DNA from: Narthecium ossifragum
Lineage: Eukaryota; Streptophyta; Magnoliopsida; Dioscoreales; Nartheciaceae
Reading direction: 5' to 3'
DNA length: 64,000 bases
Assembly (NCBI GenBank): GCA_963920575.1
Contig: OY986975.1
Coordinates: 16,833,897-16,897,896 of the forward strand
The notes below the pieces were generated by a model, which was not told where the DNA came from, ran no database searches, and saw only the letters and a program-made list of their open reading frames with translations. The translations under genes and the position numbers were made by a program. How positions within the stretch are numbered: the stretch's first letter is position 1; each line of letters starts with the position of its first letter. Shown piece by piece: positions 10,151-20,240 of this stretch.

Positions 10151-12016
10151 ATGAGCGAGAGTGGTGGCGAGAGGTGCTGTGATGCGAGTAAGGAACCGAG
10201 GGGGGGATCGTCGCCGTCCCGGCCCCCGGATGCTCAGGCTGGTTCTGAAAAAAGAGCAGGGGATGCTCTAAGGAAGGAGGGCGAGAAAGGAAGCGGGAGA
10301 ATGGGGCGAAAGGCGTCCTATGCGGCGGCGGCCGGACTGCGGCCAAAGTCCTCGATAGTCACGGAGGAGGAGCTGGCAAGGATTGGCCCCTTGTACTCTG
10401 ATGAGGTTGTCCTCGATGATGAACTTATGGAAAGATGTAATCGGAAATGGAGATTTTCATTGTTTGGTAGATTCCTAGGACGAAGACTTCCTCTGGAGGT
10501 GTTGAAGCATAAGCTATCGTTGCTATGGAAGACAACGGAGGAATTCAAGGTAATCGATCTGGCTAAAGGGGTTTTTGTTTTCAGATTTGAGAATGAGCTA
10601 GACTTTCATCATGTTTTAACGATGGGGCCATGGTCGGTTAATGGGAAGATGATGTCTCTTCTCCGGTGGAGGGAGGACTTTTGTCCGGTGGCGGAGGATT
10701 TCTCGATGGTTCCAGTCTGGATTAGATTGTCAGAGCTACCTATCGCCTGGTTTGATAAAGAGGCAGTGTTAAGGATAGTAGCATCTGTTGGAACTCCATT
10801 GCAGGTTGATCTTGTGACGGAGGACGTGGAGAGGGGCCGGTATGCTCGTGCTTGTGTTGAGGTGGATATTAGGAAGATTACCAAGTTGGGCATCAGGGTA
10901 AGAACAAGAGCTAGTACGCGATTTGTGGATTATATCTATGAGAATGTCAAAATTTGTGAAAGATGTGCGAAGATTGGGCATGGTGCTGGATCATGTAAAG
11001 GTGACCGTGTTTCCAAGGAAGAGAGGTGGGGGACGACGGTGATCTCTCACGATACAGAGGGAGGAGGATCGTCCGGGATAGATGAAGATACTCCACCAGG
11101 ATTTGATGGTAAAGGAAAAAAGGAAAAGGTTAGAGTGGAGGAGCACTCACCCGGAATACCAGAGATTCCTTCGGAGGTGATAGCGGCGGCCGCCGGTGAG
11201 TGGCATGTGGTTCAAAAATTCCGACGAGGCGGCAGGGGAGGACAGCGTGGCGGGGCGACACGTGGGCCACGTACGGCCCCAAATTTCGAGGCAATGCCAG
11301 GAGCGCAAGGTACACCACGTGGCGGCAGATCCGAGTCGAGGCCGTTACCACAGGAGAATATTCCAGGCTGGAGGGCTAGGCGACGAGGGGATTCCGGTAT
11401 TGCGCTGCAGGGGAGGGAGGTGGAGCCTCGTGAGGATGGACAGGATGGTGATGGTGGGAGAGATAAGGGAAAAGAAGGTTCTAGAGGGGGCTCTGTGTTT
11501 GGACACGAATGGCAGGATAAAATTAATAGTGGGCTTGGTAAGACTCAAGAGCCCATAGCATTTAAAGCCCAAGGATCGTATGGGCTTCGCAGTCAAGGAA
11601 CCAAAATGGTATATAGGGCTAAGCTATGTATGGGAAGCGGCCCGCCTAAACATCCTTATAGTAACTATGGTCCAAAGCCCGGCAAGGATGGTGATGGGAT
11701 TTTAAACTCAAACAGGTTTGCCGCGTTGACGATTCCTAGCAGCTCCAAGGGGAAGAATACAGTAGATTCTACAGACAAAGGGCTAGAGGAAGGTCATGTT
11801 GAGAATTTTTCTAGGCTGAAAGAGGCTTTTGAATCCCAGGAGGTGACGCCCATGTCTATAGGGACTGAAGGGGCTCGGACACCTGTTTATGGCACCCAGG
11901 AAGAAGACGACGATTTGCCATTGGCTACTGTGATGGTGAAGTTAGGACAAAAGAAGCGAAGGTGTGTAGCAATGCCAGATGAGCAACTGGCTCAGGGGAG
12001 CACAGTGATCAAATGA
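10151..12016 (+). CDS. LINE D ORF1: DUF4283 plus zinc-knuckle nucleic-acid-binding protein
   Basis: The protein has 621 residues. In plant L1 elements ORF1 is thought to bind the element RNA and form the RNP used for target-primed reverse transcription. The order is a low-complexity Ser/Gly/Glu N-terminus, an Ala-rich SYAAAAG patch, a DUF4283-type domain (about residues 85-240; GPLYSDEVVLDDELM, GPWSVNGKMMSLLRW), one CCHC zinc knuckle (C269-x2-C272-x4-H277-x4-C282) and a long Gly/Arg-rich, probably disordered tail. I start at the ATG at 10151 because it has A at -3, and the in-frame sequence upstream to 10115 contains no ATG. The stop TGA (12014-12016) overlaps the ORF2 start as ATGA. Confidence 0.93.
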   Translation: MSESGGERCCDASKEPRGGSSPSRPPDAQAGSEKRAGDALRKEGEKGSGRMGRKASYAAAAGLRPKSSIVTEEELARIGPLYSDEVVLDDELMERCNRKWRFSLFGRFLGRRLPLEVLKHKLSLLWKTTEEFKVIDLAKGVFVFRFENELDFHHVLTMGPWSVNGKMMSLLRWREDFCPVAEDFSMVPVWIRLSELPIAWFDKEAVLRIVASVGTPLQVDLVTEDVERGRYARACVEVDIRKITKLGIRVRTRASTRFVDYIYENVKICERCAKIGHGAGSCKGDRVSKEERWGTTVISHDTEGGGSSGIDEDTPPGFDGKGKKEKVRVEEHSPGIPEIPSEVIAAAAGEWHVVQKFRRGGRGGQRGGATRGPRTAPNFEAMPGAQGTPRGGRSESRPLPQENIPGWRARRRGDSGIALQGREVEPREDGQDGDGGRDKGKEGSRGGSVFGHEWQDKINSGLGKTQEPIAFKAQGSYGLRSQGTKMVYRAKLCMGSGPPKHPYSNYGPKPGKDGDGILNSNRFAALTIPSSSKGKNTVDSTDKGLEEGHVENFSRLKEAFESQEVTPMSIGTEGARTPVYGTQEEDDDLPLATVMVKLGQKKRRCVAMPDEQLAQGSTVIK

Positions 12017-15000
12017 ATTGCCTATTTTGGAATTGTCGCGGGGCAGGGCCAAGGCGTGTGGTGAGGTCCTGTTACCGGTTTTTTCGTAGCCATGCGGTCT
12101 CCATCCTTTTTTTGATTGATGTTCTTATTGATGATAAGAAGAAGGAGTGGGTTCAAAGGAAGCTGGGTCAGGATTGGGGTAGTTTTTTATTACCTTGCAG
12201 AGGACGGCATGGGGGAATCATGGCGGTGTGGAGGATGGATGTAGGGAGAGTTTCCTTCACTCATTGGTCTGCTCAGGCTATACATGGTGTAGTGTCTAGC
12301 CCGTTGTTTGGTCATGTGGCTATCTCCGCGGTGTATGGTTCTACAAGATACTCATGGCGTCGAGAACTATGGGAGGCTCTGTCCAAGGTGGAGACGATTG
12401 GATTGCCACACCTGATTGGTGGTGATTTCAATGCTATTCTAGATGCCGAGGAAAAACTTGGAGGGTCAGCGTTCTCGTTCGGAGCTTCAGAGAGTGAATT
12501 CTTGCAATTTATATGTACAAATGAGCTGATAGAAATTGAGTTTGTCGGAACCAAATTTACTTGGACCAATAGACATGGTGGTGGTGCTAAGATACTCAAA
12601 CGATTAGATAGGGTGCTTAGTAATAGGGGTTGGAAAAATGTACTGCCAGGAACTGTTGTAAAACACCTGCCGAAAATTGGTTTAGATCACAGTCCGATGT
12701 TGGTGTCTTTCTCTAAACCAGTGCAAAGGACTGGACCTGGGACTTTTAGGCTGGAGCATAGTTGGATGGCTCGACCGGAGTTTGGTGAAGCTGTGGAGAG
12801 AGCTTGGAAATTCCAGTGCAGGGGGTCAAAACAATTTCAGTTTGTCACTAGAATTAAGGCTATCAAGAGGGTCGTTAAGGGTTGGGACAGGCGTAGCAGA
12901 GCCACAGACTTGTTTGGCATTGGAAGGAGAGTTGAGAAATGTCTGAATGAGTTGTATAAGATAGAAGAAGCAGATGGCTTATCTGAACGGGGACTAGAAG
13001 GCCAATGGGAGAACCTGATGCTGAGGCAGGAAGCTCGGGTGGCTCAGAGGATCCGCAAGGAATGGTTGCAGTCTGGGGAAAGGAATTCAACCTTTTTTCA
13101 CCAGTTAGTGAAGACCAGAGCCCATAAATCTAAAATTAAGGAACTAGTTGGGGAAGATGGTACGGTTTCTGCTGATCAAAAGAGTATTGGCATTGCTTTG
13201 CAGAATTATTATGAGAAGGTATGGGGGGACGACAGGAACTTTCCAGCTCATTTGTTGCCTATTTTGCCAACTATCAGTAGCTTTTGGCAAGACTGGTTGA
13301 TGGAGGAGGTAACTATTGATGAGATTAAAAATGTTGTGTTTACCTTGGGCAGGAACAAATGCCCAGGTCCAGATGGGATTCCGGCAGAATTTTTCATCTC
13401 AAATTGGCATATCGTTGGGGAAGATTTTGGACAGCTAGTTTTAGATTTTTTCCGGCATTCTAAGCTCCCTCCAGCATGGAATGAAACCTTTGTGTCTCTT
13501 GTACCTAAATGTAAGTTTCCTAGAAGGGTTAAAGAGTTTAGACCTATAAGCCTATGTAATGTAGGTTATAAGGTTATTACTTCTATTTTGGCTTCGAGAT
13601 TGAAAGGGGTGCTAGAAGAAGTTGTGGGTCTGGAACAATCGGCTTTCATTGAGGGTCGTAGCATTCTTGATAGCATAGATGTGGCTCAGGAAGTACTCCA
13701 TTCAATGGCAATTGCACCTAAGTCCAGAAGTCTAATGGTCCTCAAGGTGGATCTCATGTCGGCATATGACAAGGTTAAATGGAATTTCTTAGAGGATGTC
13801 ATGTTAAAGATGGGATTCCCTGCTAAATGGATTGGCTGGGTTATGGCCTATGTTAGAGGCTCTATGTTCTCCTTTATTGTCAATGGAGAAGTTTATGGTC
13901 GTGTCAAGCCTAAGTGTGGTATTAGACAGGGAGATCCTTTATCTCCATATTTATTTGTTCTTGTTCAGGAGGTGTTGACTAGAATTCTGGACTCCCCGGG
14001 CTCGAGACTGGAAGGTCTTCAATTCAAGCACTCTGAGGTTAGAGTATCTCATCTTTTATATGCCGACGATTGTTTAATTGTCTCCCGAGCTACGTGTATG
14101 GAGGCAAGGAGGTTAAGGCTCAAACTAACACACTTTAAGATGCTTAGTGGGTTAGAAATGAATCCAGCCAAATCTAGTATCAGGTTCTCTGCAGTGGTTA
14201 AGAAGCAGAGAAGGATAGCAATTTGTGGTATTCTTAAAGTGGGGGTTGCGGGTGGCAGCTGGAGGTATCTCGGTGCTCCCATCAGTGATAAGAAATTAAG
14301 AGTTGTAGACTATGCTCCTTTGGTTGAGAAGATGGCTAGCAAGATAGCTACGTGGCAAGGGAAGAGAATCTCTAAAGCAGGTAGAGTAGTCTTGCTTAAG
14401 TCAGTTTTGCAGAGTATGCCCGTCTATGCCTTAACTACCTCTGAGGTCCCAAGTAAGGTCATTAGACAAATGGAGCAAATTTGCAGGACGTTCCTGTGGC
14501 AAGGCAAACAGATTAGTCAGGTTGCTTGGAATGAGGTATGTAAACCCAAGGAACTAGGAGGGTTGGGTGTGAAGGATTTCTCCTTGTGGCAGAGAGCTTT
14601 GAAGGTAAAGAGAGCTGCAACGTTCCTGAATGATAAGGACTCCATTTGGACCAAGGTTGCTGCATCCAAGTATAGATGGGATGGAGTTCTGCCTACATTT
14701 CTGAAGAACAGGGGATCTCCTCATTGGAAAATGGTTTGCAAGGCTGCAGATGACTTAAGATTGGGTCTTTGCTGGGCGCCAGGACAGGAGAGCAAGGTTA
14801 GTGTTGTGTATGACCACTGGATGCTTGATGAAGCCCTTGTTGCGAAGCCAACGTTGTGCTGGGGGGATAGAGTTGAGCAGTTGAAAGTTGGTGATCTGCA
14901 GTGTAGTCATGGCTGGAACAGAGGACTTTTAAGAGAGCTGTTTCATCCTGATATTGTTTCTGCTATAGAGCTTCTACCAGTACAACGAAATCAAGTAGAA

Positions 15001-16011
15001 GAAGCTAGGTGGGAATACAATGCCTCTGGGAGAGTAACGGCATCTTCAGCTTATCTTATGCTGGCACATAGGTTTAAAGTTGCTTGGGCTTTTAATGACG
15101 AAGTTAATTGGAAGAATCTCTGGAGACTGCCTACTGGCCCAAGGGTGAAACAATTTCTTTGGAAGGCTCTTAAGGGCAAACTACCAGTTCGTGATACATT
15201 GTGGAGGTACTGCCATGTTTCTGATCGTTTTTGTCCTAAGTGTGGAGCTGATGCAGAGACAGTAACTCATGTGTTATTTGAATGCCCGCATGTTCGGGAA
15301 GTGATTGACATGTTATTGCAGGAGTTGGGGATGGGAGCATGTGACTGGGATGCTGATCACTTGATAGGGGCGATTTCTCGCTCCTCAAGTCAGCCAAAAG
15401 TTTTCAGGTTGAAGGCTTTCCTGGATTATGGCCTGTGGACTTCATGGAAGGACCGCAATCAAAGAATTTTTGAGGGTGAAGGGGAGACACCATCAGTTCT
15501 GGCGCAAAGAGCTAAGAGGTTAGCTGAAGAGTACTTGCGAAGTATGGAAAAGAAAAGGGTTTGTGCTACAGGGGAGGTTTGTGATGACTGGTGGGTTTAT
15601 ACTGTGGATGCCTCAAGGGACCTGGTCACTGGGGAGGCAGCTGTTGCGGTGGTTGAAGCCAAAGGAAAGGGAAAGCAAGGCTGGGCCAGAGGGGAATGTG
15701 TAGTGGCAAGAGATACTTTTGAAGCAGAGGCCATGGCAATTATCAAAGCTCTGGTTTGGGCCAGAGATAGAAGAAGACGCCATATTGTGATTGTATCAGA
15801 TGCTCGAGATGTGGTGGATGTTATTAATGGGGTTAAAATTTGGCCCAGGGAGATGGAGCAACTAGCTAAACGTATTTGGCAGCTAGTTCTTGGGTTTGAT
15901 TCTGCTCTGGTTTTATCAATTCCTAGAAGCGCCAACACAGTTGCTGATGGAGTAGCCAAGTGGTGCAGGATTCATTGCACTGGCATGGAGTGGCAGCAGG
16001 ATGAGGTTTAG
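12013..16011 (+). CDS. LINE D ORF2: endonuclease - reverse transcriptase - RNase H polyprotein
   Basis: The protein has 1332 residues and is uninterrupted. The APE-type endonuclease (residues 1-235) shows WNCRG (N7), GGDFN (D138, N140), LDR and LDHSP (D225, H226). The usual metal-binding Glu in the F-L-x-E-T motif is Asp (D36). The RT domain (about 440-760) has motif A KVDL (D580), a RQGDPLSPYLF motif and YADD (D685, D686). A zinc-binding segment has C1074, C1077, H1086 and C1091. The C-terminal RNase H has D1199, E1239, D1263 and D1312. Expected role: nick target DNA, prime cDNA on the nick, degrade RNA. ORF2 is probably translated by termination-reinitiation through the ATGA overlap with ORF1. 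Confidence 0.95.
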   Translation: MNCLFWNCRGAGPRRVVRSCYRFFRSHAVSILFLIDVLIDDKKKEWVQRKLGQDWGSFLLPCRGRHGGIMAVWRMDVGRVSFTHWSAQAIHGVVSSPLFGHVAISAVYGSTRYSWRRELWEALSKVETIGLPHLIGGDFNAILDAEEKLGGSAFSFGASESEFLQFICTNELIEIEFVGTKFTWTNRHGGGAKILKRLDRVLSNRGWKNVLPGTVVKHLPKIGLDHSPMLVSFSKPVQRTGPGTFRLEHSWMARPEFGEAVERAWKFQCRGSKQFQFVTRIKAIKRVVKGWDRRSRATDLFGIGRRVEKCLNELYKIEEADGLSERGLEGQWENLMLRQEARVAQRIRKEWLQSGERNSTFFHQLVKTRAHKSKIKELVGEDGTVSADQKSIGIALQNYYEKVWGDDRNFPAHLLPILPTISSFWQDWLMEEVTIDEIKNVVFTLGRNKCPGPDGIPAEFFISNWHIVGEDFGQLVLDFFRHSKLPPAWNETFVSLVPKCKFPRRVKEFRPISLCNVGYKVITSILASRLKGVLEEVVGLEQSAFIEGRSILDSIDVAQEVLHSMAIAPKSRSLMVLKVDLMSAYDKVKWNFLEDVMLKMGFPAKWIGWVMAYVRGSMFSFIVNGEVYGRVKPKCGIRQGDPLSPYLFVLVQEVLTRILDSPGSRLEGLQFKHSEVRVSHLLYADDCLIVSRATCMEARRLRLKLTHFKMLSGLEMNPAKSSIRFSAVVKKQRRIAICGILKVGVAGGSWRYLGAPISDKKLRVVDYAPLVEKMASKIATWQGKRISKAGRVVLLKSVLQSMPVYALTTSEVPSKVIRQMEQICRTFLWQGKQISQVAWNEVCKPKELGGLGVKDFSLWQRALKVKRAATFLNDKDSIWTKVAASKYRWDGVLPTFLKNRGSPHWKMVCKAADDLRLGLCWAPGQESKVSVVYDHWMLDEALVAKPTLCWGDRVEQLKVGDLQCSHGWNRGLLRELFHPDIVSAIELLPVQRNQVEEARWEYNASGRVTASSAYLMLAHRFKVAWAFNDEVNWKNLWRLPTGPRVKQFLWKALKGKLPVRDTLWRYCHVSDRFCPKCGADAETVTHVLFECPHVREVIDMLLQELGMGACDWDADHLIGAISRSSSQPKVFRLKAFLDYGLWTSWKDRNQRIFEGEGETPSVLAQRAKRLAEEYLRSMEKKRVCATGEVCDDWWVYTVDASRDLVTGEAAVAVVEAKGKGKQGWARGECVVARDTFEAEAMAIIKALVWARDRRRRHIVIVSDARDVVDVINGVKIWPREMEQLAKRIWQLVLGFDSALVLSIPRSANTVADGVAKWCRIHCTGMEWQQDEV

Positions 16012-16042
16012 GACTGTGGTCTTGTTGCTGTAAATAATGTTT

Positions 16043-16072
16043 AGCCTCAGGGCTCAATTCATCAAAAAAAAA
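16043..16072 (+). other. LINE D 3' stem-loop and poly-A
   Basis: AGCCTCAGGGCT can pair AGCC with GGCT, and is followed by CAATTCATC and an A-run. The same arrangement ends LINEs A, B, C, E and F in this window. Confidence 0.8.
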
Positions 16073-16291
16073 AACTAATAATTCTATTCAATTACCTATC
16101 TTGCCAACTATTTCTGCTGACAATAAAGTGCTGTTTGAAAAGGATGTTACTGATTCAGAGATTTTCTCTACTATTAACCAAATGGGCAGAAACAAATGTC
16201 CTCGTCGAGATGGTTCTGCCATACGAATTTTATCTTCAATATTCGGACATCCTTGGTGCTGATGTAATCAAATTGGTGAGAGGCTTCCTTA
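16073..16291 (+). pseudogene. LINE G part 2 (RT N-terminal segment)
   Basis: This starts with the right copy of the LINE D target duplication (16073-16089). It continues the interrupted frame with LPILPTISADNKV and then GRNKCPRRDG, the eroded form of the L1 GRNKCPGPDG motif. The frame then decays. It is interrupted again at TTA (16289-16291) by a Harbinger-type element. Confidence 0.8.
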
Positions 16292-17224
16292 AAGCATCTC
16301 CAACGCTGGCCGTAAAAATGCAGCCAGCAAATGTACTTTTTTGCTCTATATTTGGAGCAATAGAGTTGGTGCACTCCAATGGTCCCCTCTAAAAAAAAAA
16401 ATTCATTCAATAACAACATTATAGTTAAGGCAATTAATAATAAAAAAAGTGTATAAAATATAGAAAATATTATATAATTAACTATAATATTAAAGAACAT
16501 TACAAAATTAACTACAATACAGAGAGAAAAAAATTACATAATGTGATGAGATGGAGGCAAGTGAATCCGAACGATTTCGTCAGTTTTTTAATCGACCTAA
16601 AAAGATCAAGGACAAAGAAGCACATTTTGCACTTCGAAATGCACTAACTGAGCATTTGTGGTAACGACATGTCAATGAAGAGATGTAGCGTTTTTATTTA
16701 TATTCAATGTTTTTCACGTCTTAATGAATATTAAATTGAAATTCTCAATGTTTAGTGTGTATGATTCTTCTTCATTTTAGTATTCTGCACAAATACCTTT
16801 AGATAATGTAATTATAATTAGAATTAATTTAATTAAAAACCCACGTACTGAGGTATAATTTAAAAGCCCAATGATGAAAAAAAAACCAGTAACAATTAAC
16901 AAAATAATTTATATACAATTAGATAAATAATAATTAAAAAGTATTCAATATTAGTCTTGTTTTGTAGGATTGACAAGAGTTTTCCATTGATGTATTATTC
17001 ATTCTAAATAAATCAGTAATTTTAAAGTTACGTAAATTATTGTAGTTAAGGTAATTTAACTATAAGATATATTAGTAATTTAAAATTAAACGAGAAGAAT
17101 ACGAAGGGTAATATGGAAATTATAAAAATCATTAAATGCAGCGGAGGGGGGAGCTGCATAAATAAATGCAACTCGAATTGGAGGCCGGTTGGAGTGGGAC
17201 TGGGCTGCCCGGTTGGAGATGCTC
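16292..17224 (+). mobile_element. Non-autonomous PIF/Harbinger-type DNA transposon
   Basis: The element is 933 bp. Its termini are AGCATCTCCAAC at the left (16293-16304) and the exact inverse GTTGGAGATGCT at the right (17212-17223), flanked by TTA (16289-16291 and 17225-17227), the target duplication usual for PIF/Harbinger. Inside, 16554-16687 encodes the decayed C-terminus of a plant Harbinger transposase (HFALRNALTEHLW, stop, RHVNEEM). Most of the element is AT-rich, so it is an internal-deletion derivative needing transposase in trans. Family assignment rests on the TTA duplication and the C-terminal remnant. Confidence 0.75.
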
Positions 17225-18456
17225 TTAAACACAGGTAAACTGCTAAATGGATCGAATCATACAATTATTTCTTTCGTGCCGAAGTGCAAGAATCCACGCA
17301 GAATCAAAGATTACAGGCTAATCTCTCTGTGTAATGTCTGCTATAAACTCATTTCAGGTATTGTTGCAAATAGACTTAAATCCATCCTTCCAGGATTAGT
17401 GAGTATGGAACAGTTGGCATTCATTCAAGGGCGGGTGTTCTATACTGGATAATATTTACGCAACTCAGGAAATTACTCATTCTCTCAGAATAGCTCCAAA
17501 GAATCATCCTCTCATGGCTGTTAAGGTTGACTTGAGAGCTGCATATGATTCAGTCTCATGGAGTTTTCTTCATCGAATTCTGATTGCCATGGAATTCCAT
17601 GTTAGGTGGATTTCATGGATCCTTGAGTGTGTGACATCTCCCACTTTCTCCCTTATCAGAAATGGTAGAGTTGTTGGTTTCTTTCCATCAGCGAAAGGGC
17701 TCCGTCAAGGGGATCCAATTTCCCCTTATTTATTTCTTCTAGTACAAGAAGTTCTCACTCGCCTTTTGAAACAACCATTGATGGCATTGGAAGGCCTTAA
17801 GCTTGAGAGGGGGAGATTTCAGCTTAATCAATCTGCTTTTCGCTGATGACTATTTACTAATGTCTCGTGCCAATAAGGAGGAGGCGAGGAAGATGGCTAA
17901 TGTGCTACGTCGGTTTAAGCTGCTTTCCGGCTTGGAGGTTAATTGTGATCAGTCAAGTATCAAATTTTCGCCCTGTGCATTAGAGAGACGCCGTCGACGA
18001 ATTGAACGGTCATAAAGAGGTGGGGGAATTTGGCATGTGCCTGCAGGACCGAGAATTAGACAATTTCTATGGAAAGCGATGCATGGCAAACTTCCCACTT
18101 TGGAGACTCTATGTTTAACCAGTGAAAAAATATGTCCCAGATGTCATAAAGAGGAAGAGACCCTTCATCATATATTTTTTGATTGTTGTTGGGCCCAATC
18201 TATATGGTCAGCAGTTTTACAGAATTCTAATCTTCAACTGTAGTTGCTCTCTTTGGACAGATGTTTTGTCATCTTAACACAATCGAGTAACTCTGCTCGT
18301 ATATTGTGCTTAAAAATATGTTATAGCATATACGATGTGGATGCTCTGGAAACAGAGATGATGTCTAGTATTTGATAAAGAAAGTACGGAGTGGAAGGAG
18401 GTGGTGCGCTCAATTAATTGGCAAGTAAAAGAATACCTTTTGTTGCATAACATCAC
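17225..18456 (+). pseudogene. LINE G part 3 (RT core and zinc-binding segment)
   Basis: The older LINE resumes with NGSNHTIISFVPK and PRRIKDYRLISLCN (17240-17452), then VKVDLRAAYDSV motif A (from 17514) and GLRQGDPISPYLF. A one-base frameshift near 17810 leads to LLFADDYLL (motif C, YADD changed to FADD). At about 18015-18035 the RT thumb is missing and the frame jumps to the zinc-binding segment (GPRIRQFLWKAMHGKLP, CPRCHKEEETLHHIFFDC). A decayed linker follows (MWMLWKQR). The RNase H domain and tail are absent, cut off where a MITE sits at 18460. Confidence 0.8.
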
Positions 18457-18459
18457 TTA

Positions 18460-18856
18460 GGGTCCCTTTGGTCCTGTTGCCTAAATGCACTTTTTTTTAG
18501 ACCAAACACAACCGCGTTCACAAAAATCCCGTTTGGGAATAATAACAGACTGGTGGGGACCACGTCAAAACTGCGTCAGAGACGAAGCAGTTTATAGGTG
18601 CTTCCATTTGGCCGCATCTTGGCTGTGGCGTAACAAACACAGAAACTAAATAACAAACTAATATTTTGCACTATACATTTGAAAATAAACGCACACCCAA
18701 ACAACAAATTACATGAACACACTTTTCTACCAAAGTTATTAATGTGTCATACCAAACAGTTTTAAGCCGTTACCGCACCGCACCTCACCACAGTTTACAA
18801 ACACACCACACTTCACCACGATTATTAAAAAACACAACGCACAACCAAACGGAGCA
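18460..18856. mobile_element. Tourist-like MITE
   Basis: A 397-bp non-coding element is flanked by TTA at 18457-18459 and 18857-18859. It has imperfect terminal inverted repeats: GGGTCCCTTTGGT at the left against TGCTCCGTTTGGT as the reverse complement of the right end. The interior is rich in CACACC/AACACAAC words. The length, TTA duplication and terminal motif fit a Tourist (PIF/Harbinger) MITE. Confidence 0.6.
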
Positions 18857-19125
18857 TTATGGTCACCAGTTACTCGTTACAGGGGCGCGGGGTCACACCT
18901 AGTCAATCTCATATGGGGGAGGGTTTCGGTTACTCATCTATTGGTTTATAACTTTATATCAACATGGTTTCCATAATCTTTTGAAATCATCCTTTATGAT
19001 ATGGGAACGGTTACACCGCTATCCTTCCACTTCAAATCAACCTTTATGATATGGGAACAGATACTTAAATCAAACTAAGCTTTTGAGAAGATGTGATTAA
19101 CATAATCCATCTAATATCGGTTATG
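18857..19125. other. Short tandem motif region, hAT insertion target
   Basis: GATATGGGAAC occurs at 18998 and 19048 (50 bp apart), and again at 20267 beyond the hAT element. Removing the hAT and one target copy puts the third about 104 bp after the second. This suggests an old array with a period of about 50 bp that the hAT split. No coding potential was seen. Confidence 0.55.
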
Positions 19126-19133
19126 GACATGCT
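19126..19133. repeat. 8-bp target-site duplication (left) of hAT element
   Basis: GACATGCT is identical to 20241-20248. Confidence 0.9.
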
Positions 19134-20240
19134 TAGAGGTGTCAAGCGTGTCGTGTCGTGTCGTGCCGGCCCACCCATGAAATTGAGGCCCATACCGTGC
19201 TCATGCTCGTGCCGGCCCACCAAACTAACGTGCCCGTGCTCGTGCCGGCCCAAGAAGTCCAACTCCAAACCTAGCCCGGCCCATGGCCCATGCACTAACG
19301 TGCCTGTGCCGCCCACGTGCCCCCGTATTATGGGCCATGCCAAAGGCCCACAGCCCTTGGGCCACCCCATTCCTCGCCGGCGACCTCATAATCACAGACC
19401 TCCCCATCGCCAGACCAAGTCAACCTATCCGCCCCTCCACAACTCATCCGCTCTCTCTCTTCCCCATCGAGATCCAACGCCTCTCTTAGTTTCTCTCTTC
19501 CCCATTGAGATCCGACAGGGGCCGACCTCAACCGTCCACACTCCACCCTCCACCGGCCAACCCTCGTCGGCTCACCCTCGGATCTCCCCGAACCCCTACC
19601 TCCACCCGACCGCCGTCACCAGCCTCCACCAGCCCTGTCTCCGGCTAAACCCTCTCATCTCTCCTTGGATAAACCCTAACTCCACCCCGACCAGTACCAC
19701 CGTCACCACACTCCACCGCCTCCCCGGACCCCGACCCTTGGATCTCCCCGATCTCCACACTGACCGCCATTACCAACCTCTACCGACCATCCCACCCTTG
19801 GAAGTTCCCCGATCTTCCCTCCTGCTACCTCCTCGACGGTCTTCGGCTACATCCCCGAGGACGGAGGACCCCGACGCCTTCGGATCTCCTGTAAGGTCCC
19901 TCTCCTCTCTCAATCTCCCCTCCGGCTACCTCCGTTGTTCTCTCTTTTCCCCGCCGAGATTTGACTCCCCTCCACCGCCAACCACCGCGCCTCCTCCCTC
20001 GAGGGAAGTAGCCCATGCCCAAGGCCGGCAAGGCGTGCCCTCAGGCCGTGTCCGGTAGGCGTTGCATGGGTCGGGTGCGTGCCCGAGCCGTGCCCGAGCC
20101 TTGGGCCCCAAACCCCAGGCCCAACACGACCCAAAGCTGGTTCGTACTGGGGCACGGCCGAGCTGGAGCCATGCCTAGGCTTGCCACGTGGCGTGCCGCT
20201 CGCGACGGGCCTGGGTAGCCCAGCCCATTAGACACCTCTA
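19134..20240. mobile_element. Non-autonomous hAT element, 1107 bp
   Basis: Perfect 10-bp terminal inverted repeats TAGAGGTGTC (19134-19143) and GACACCTCTA (20231-20240) are flanked by a perfect 8-bp duplication, the hAT hallmark. Subterminal regions repeat CGTGCCGGCCCA-like words on the left and GTGCCCGAGCC on the right, as usual for hAT transposase binding. The 321-codon plus-strand frame through it (from 19093, which begins outside the element) has biased Pro/Ser/Arg composition and matches no domain. I treat it as non-coding. The middle is CT/CCG-rich and could be captured sequence. Confidence 0.9.

Larger units (their letters stand above)
10114..16072 (+). mobile_element. Complete L1-type LINE with intact ORFs and TSD (LINE D)
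   Basis: A 5.96-kb element is bounded by a perfect 17-bp target-site duplication. Its order is a 37-nt leader, ORF1 (10151-12016), ORF2 (12013-16011), a 3' UTR with stem-loop AGCCTCAGGGCT (16043-16054) and a poly-A tail ending at 16072. Both ORFs are open throughout, with no frameshift, so this is a young and possibly mobile-competent copy. The short leader could mean the element lacks some 5' UTR. It lies nested inside LINE G, in the same orientation. Confidence 0.95.

Noticed and set aside
19093..20058. A 321-codon plus-strand frame
   Set aside because: It starts outside and runs through a bounded hAT element, has Pro/Ser/Arg bias and no domain.
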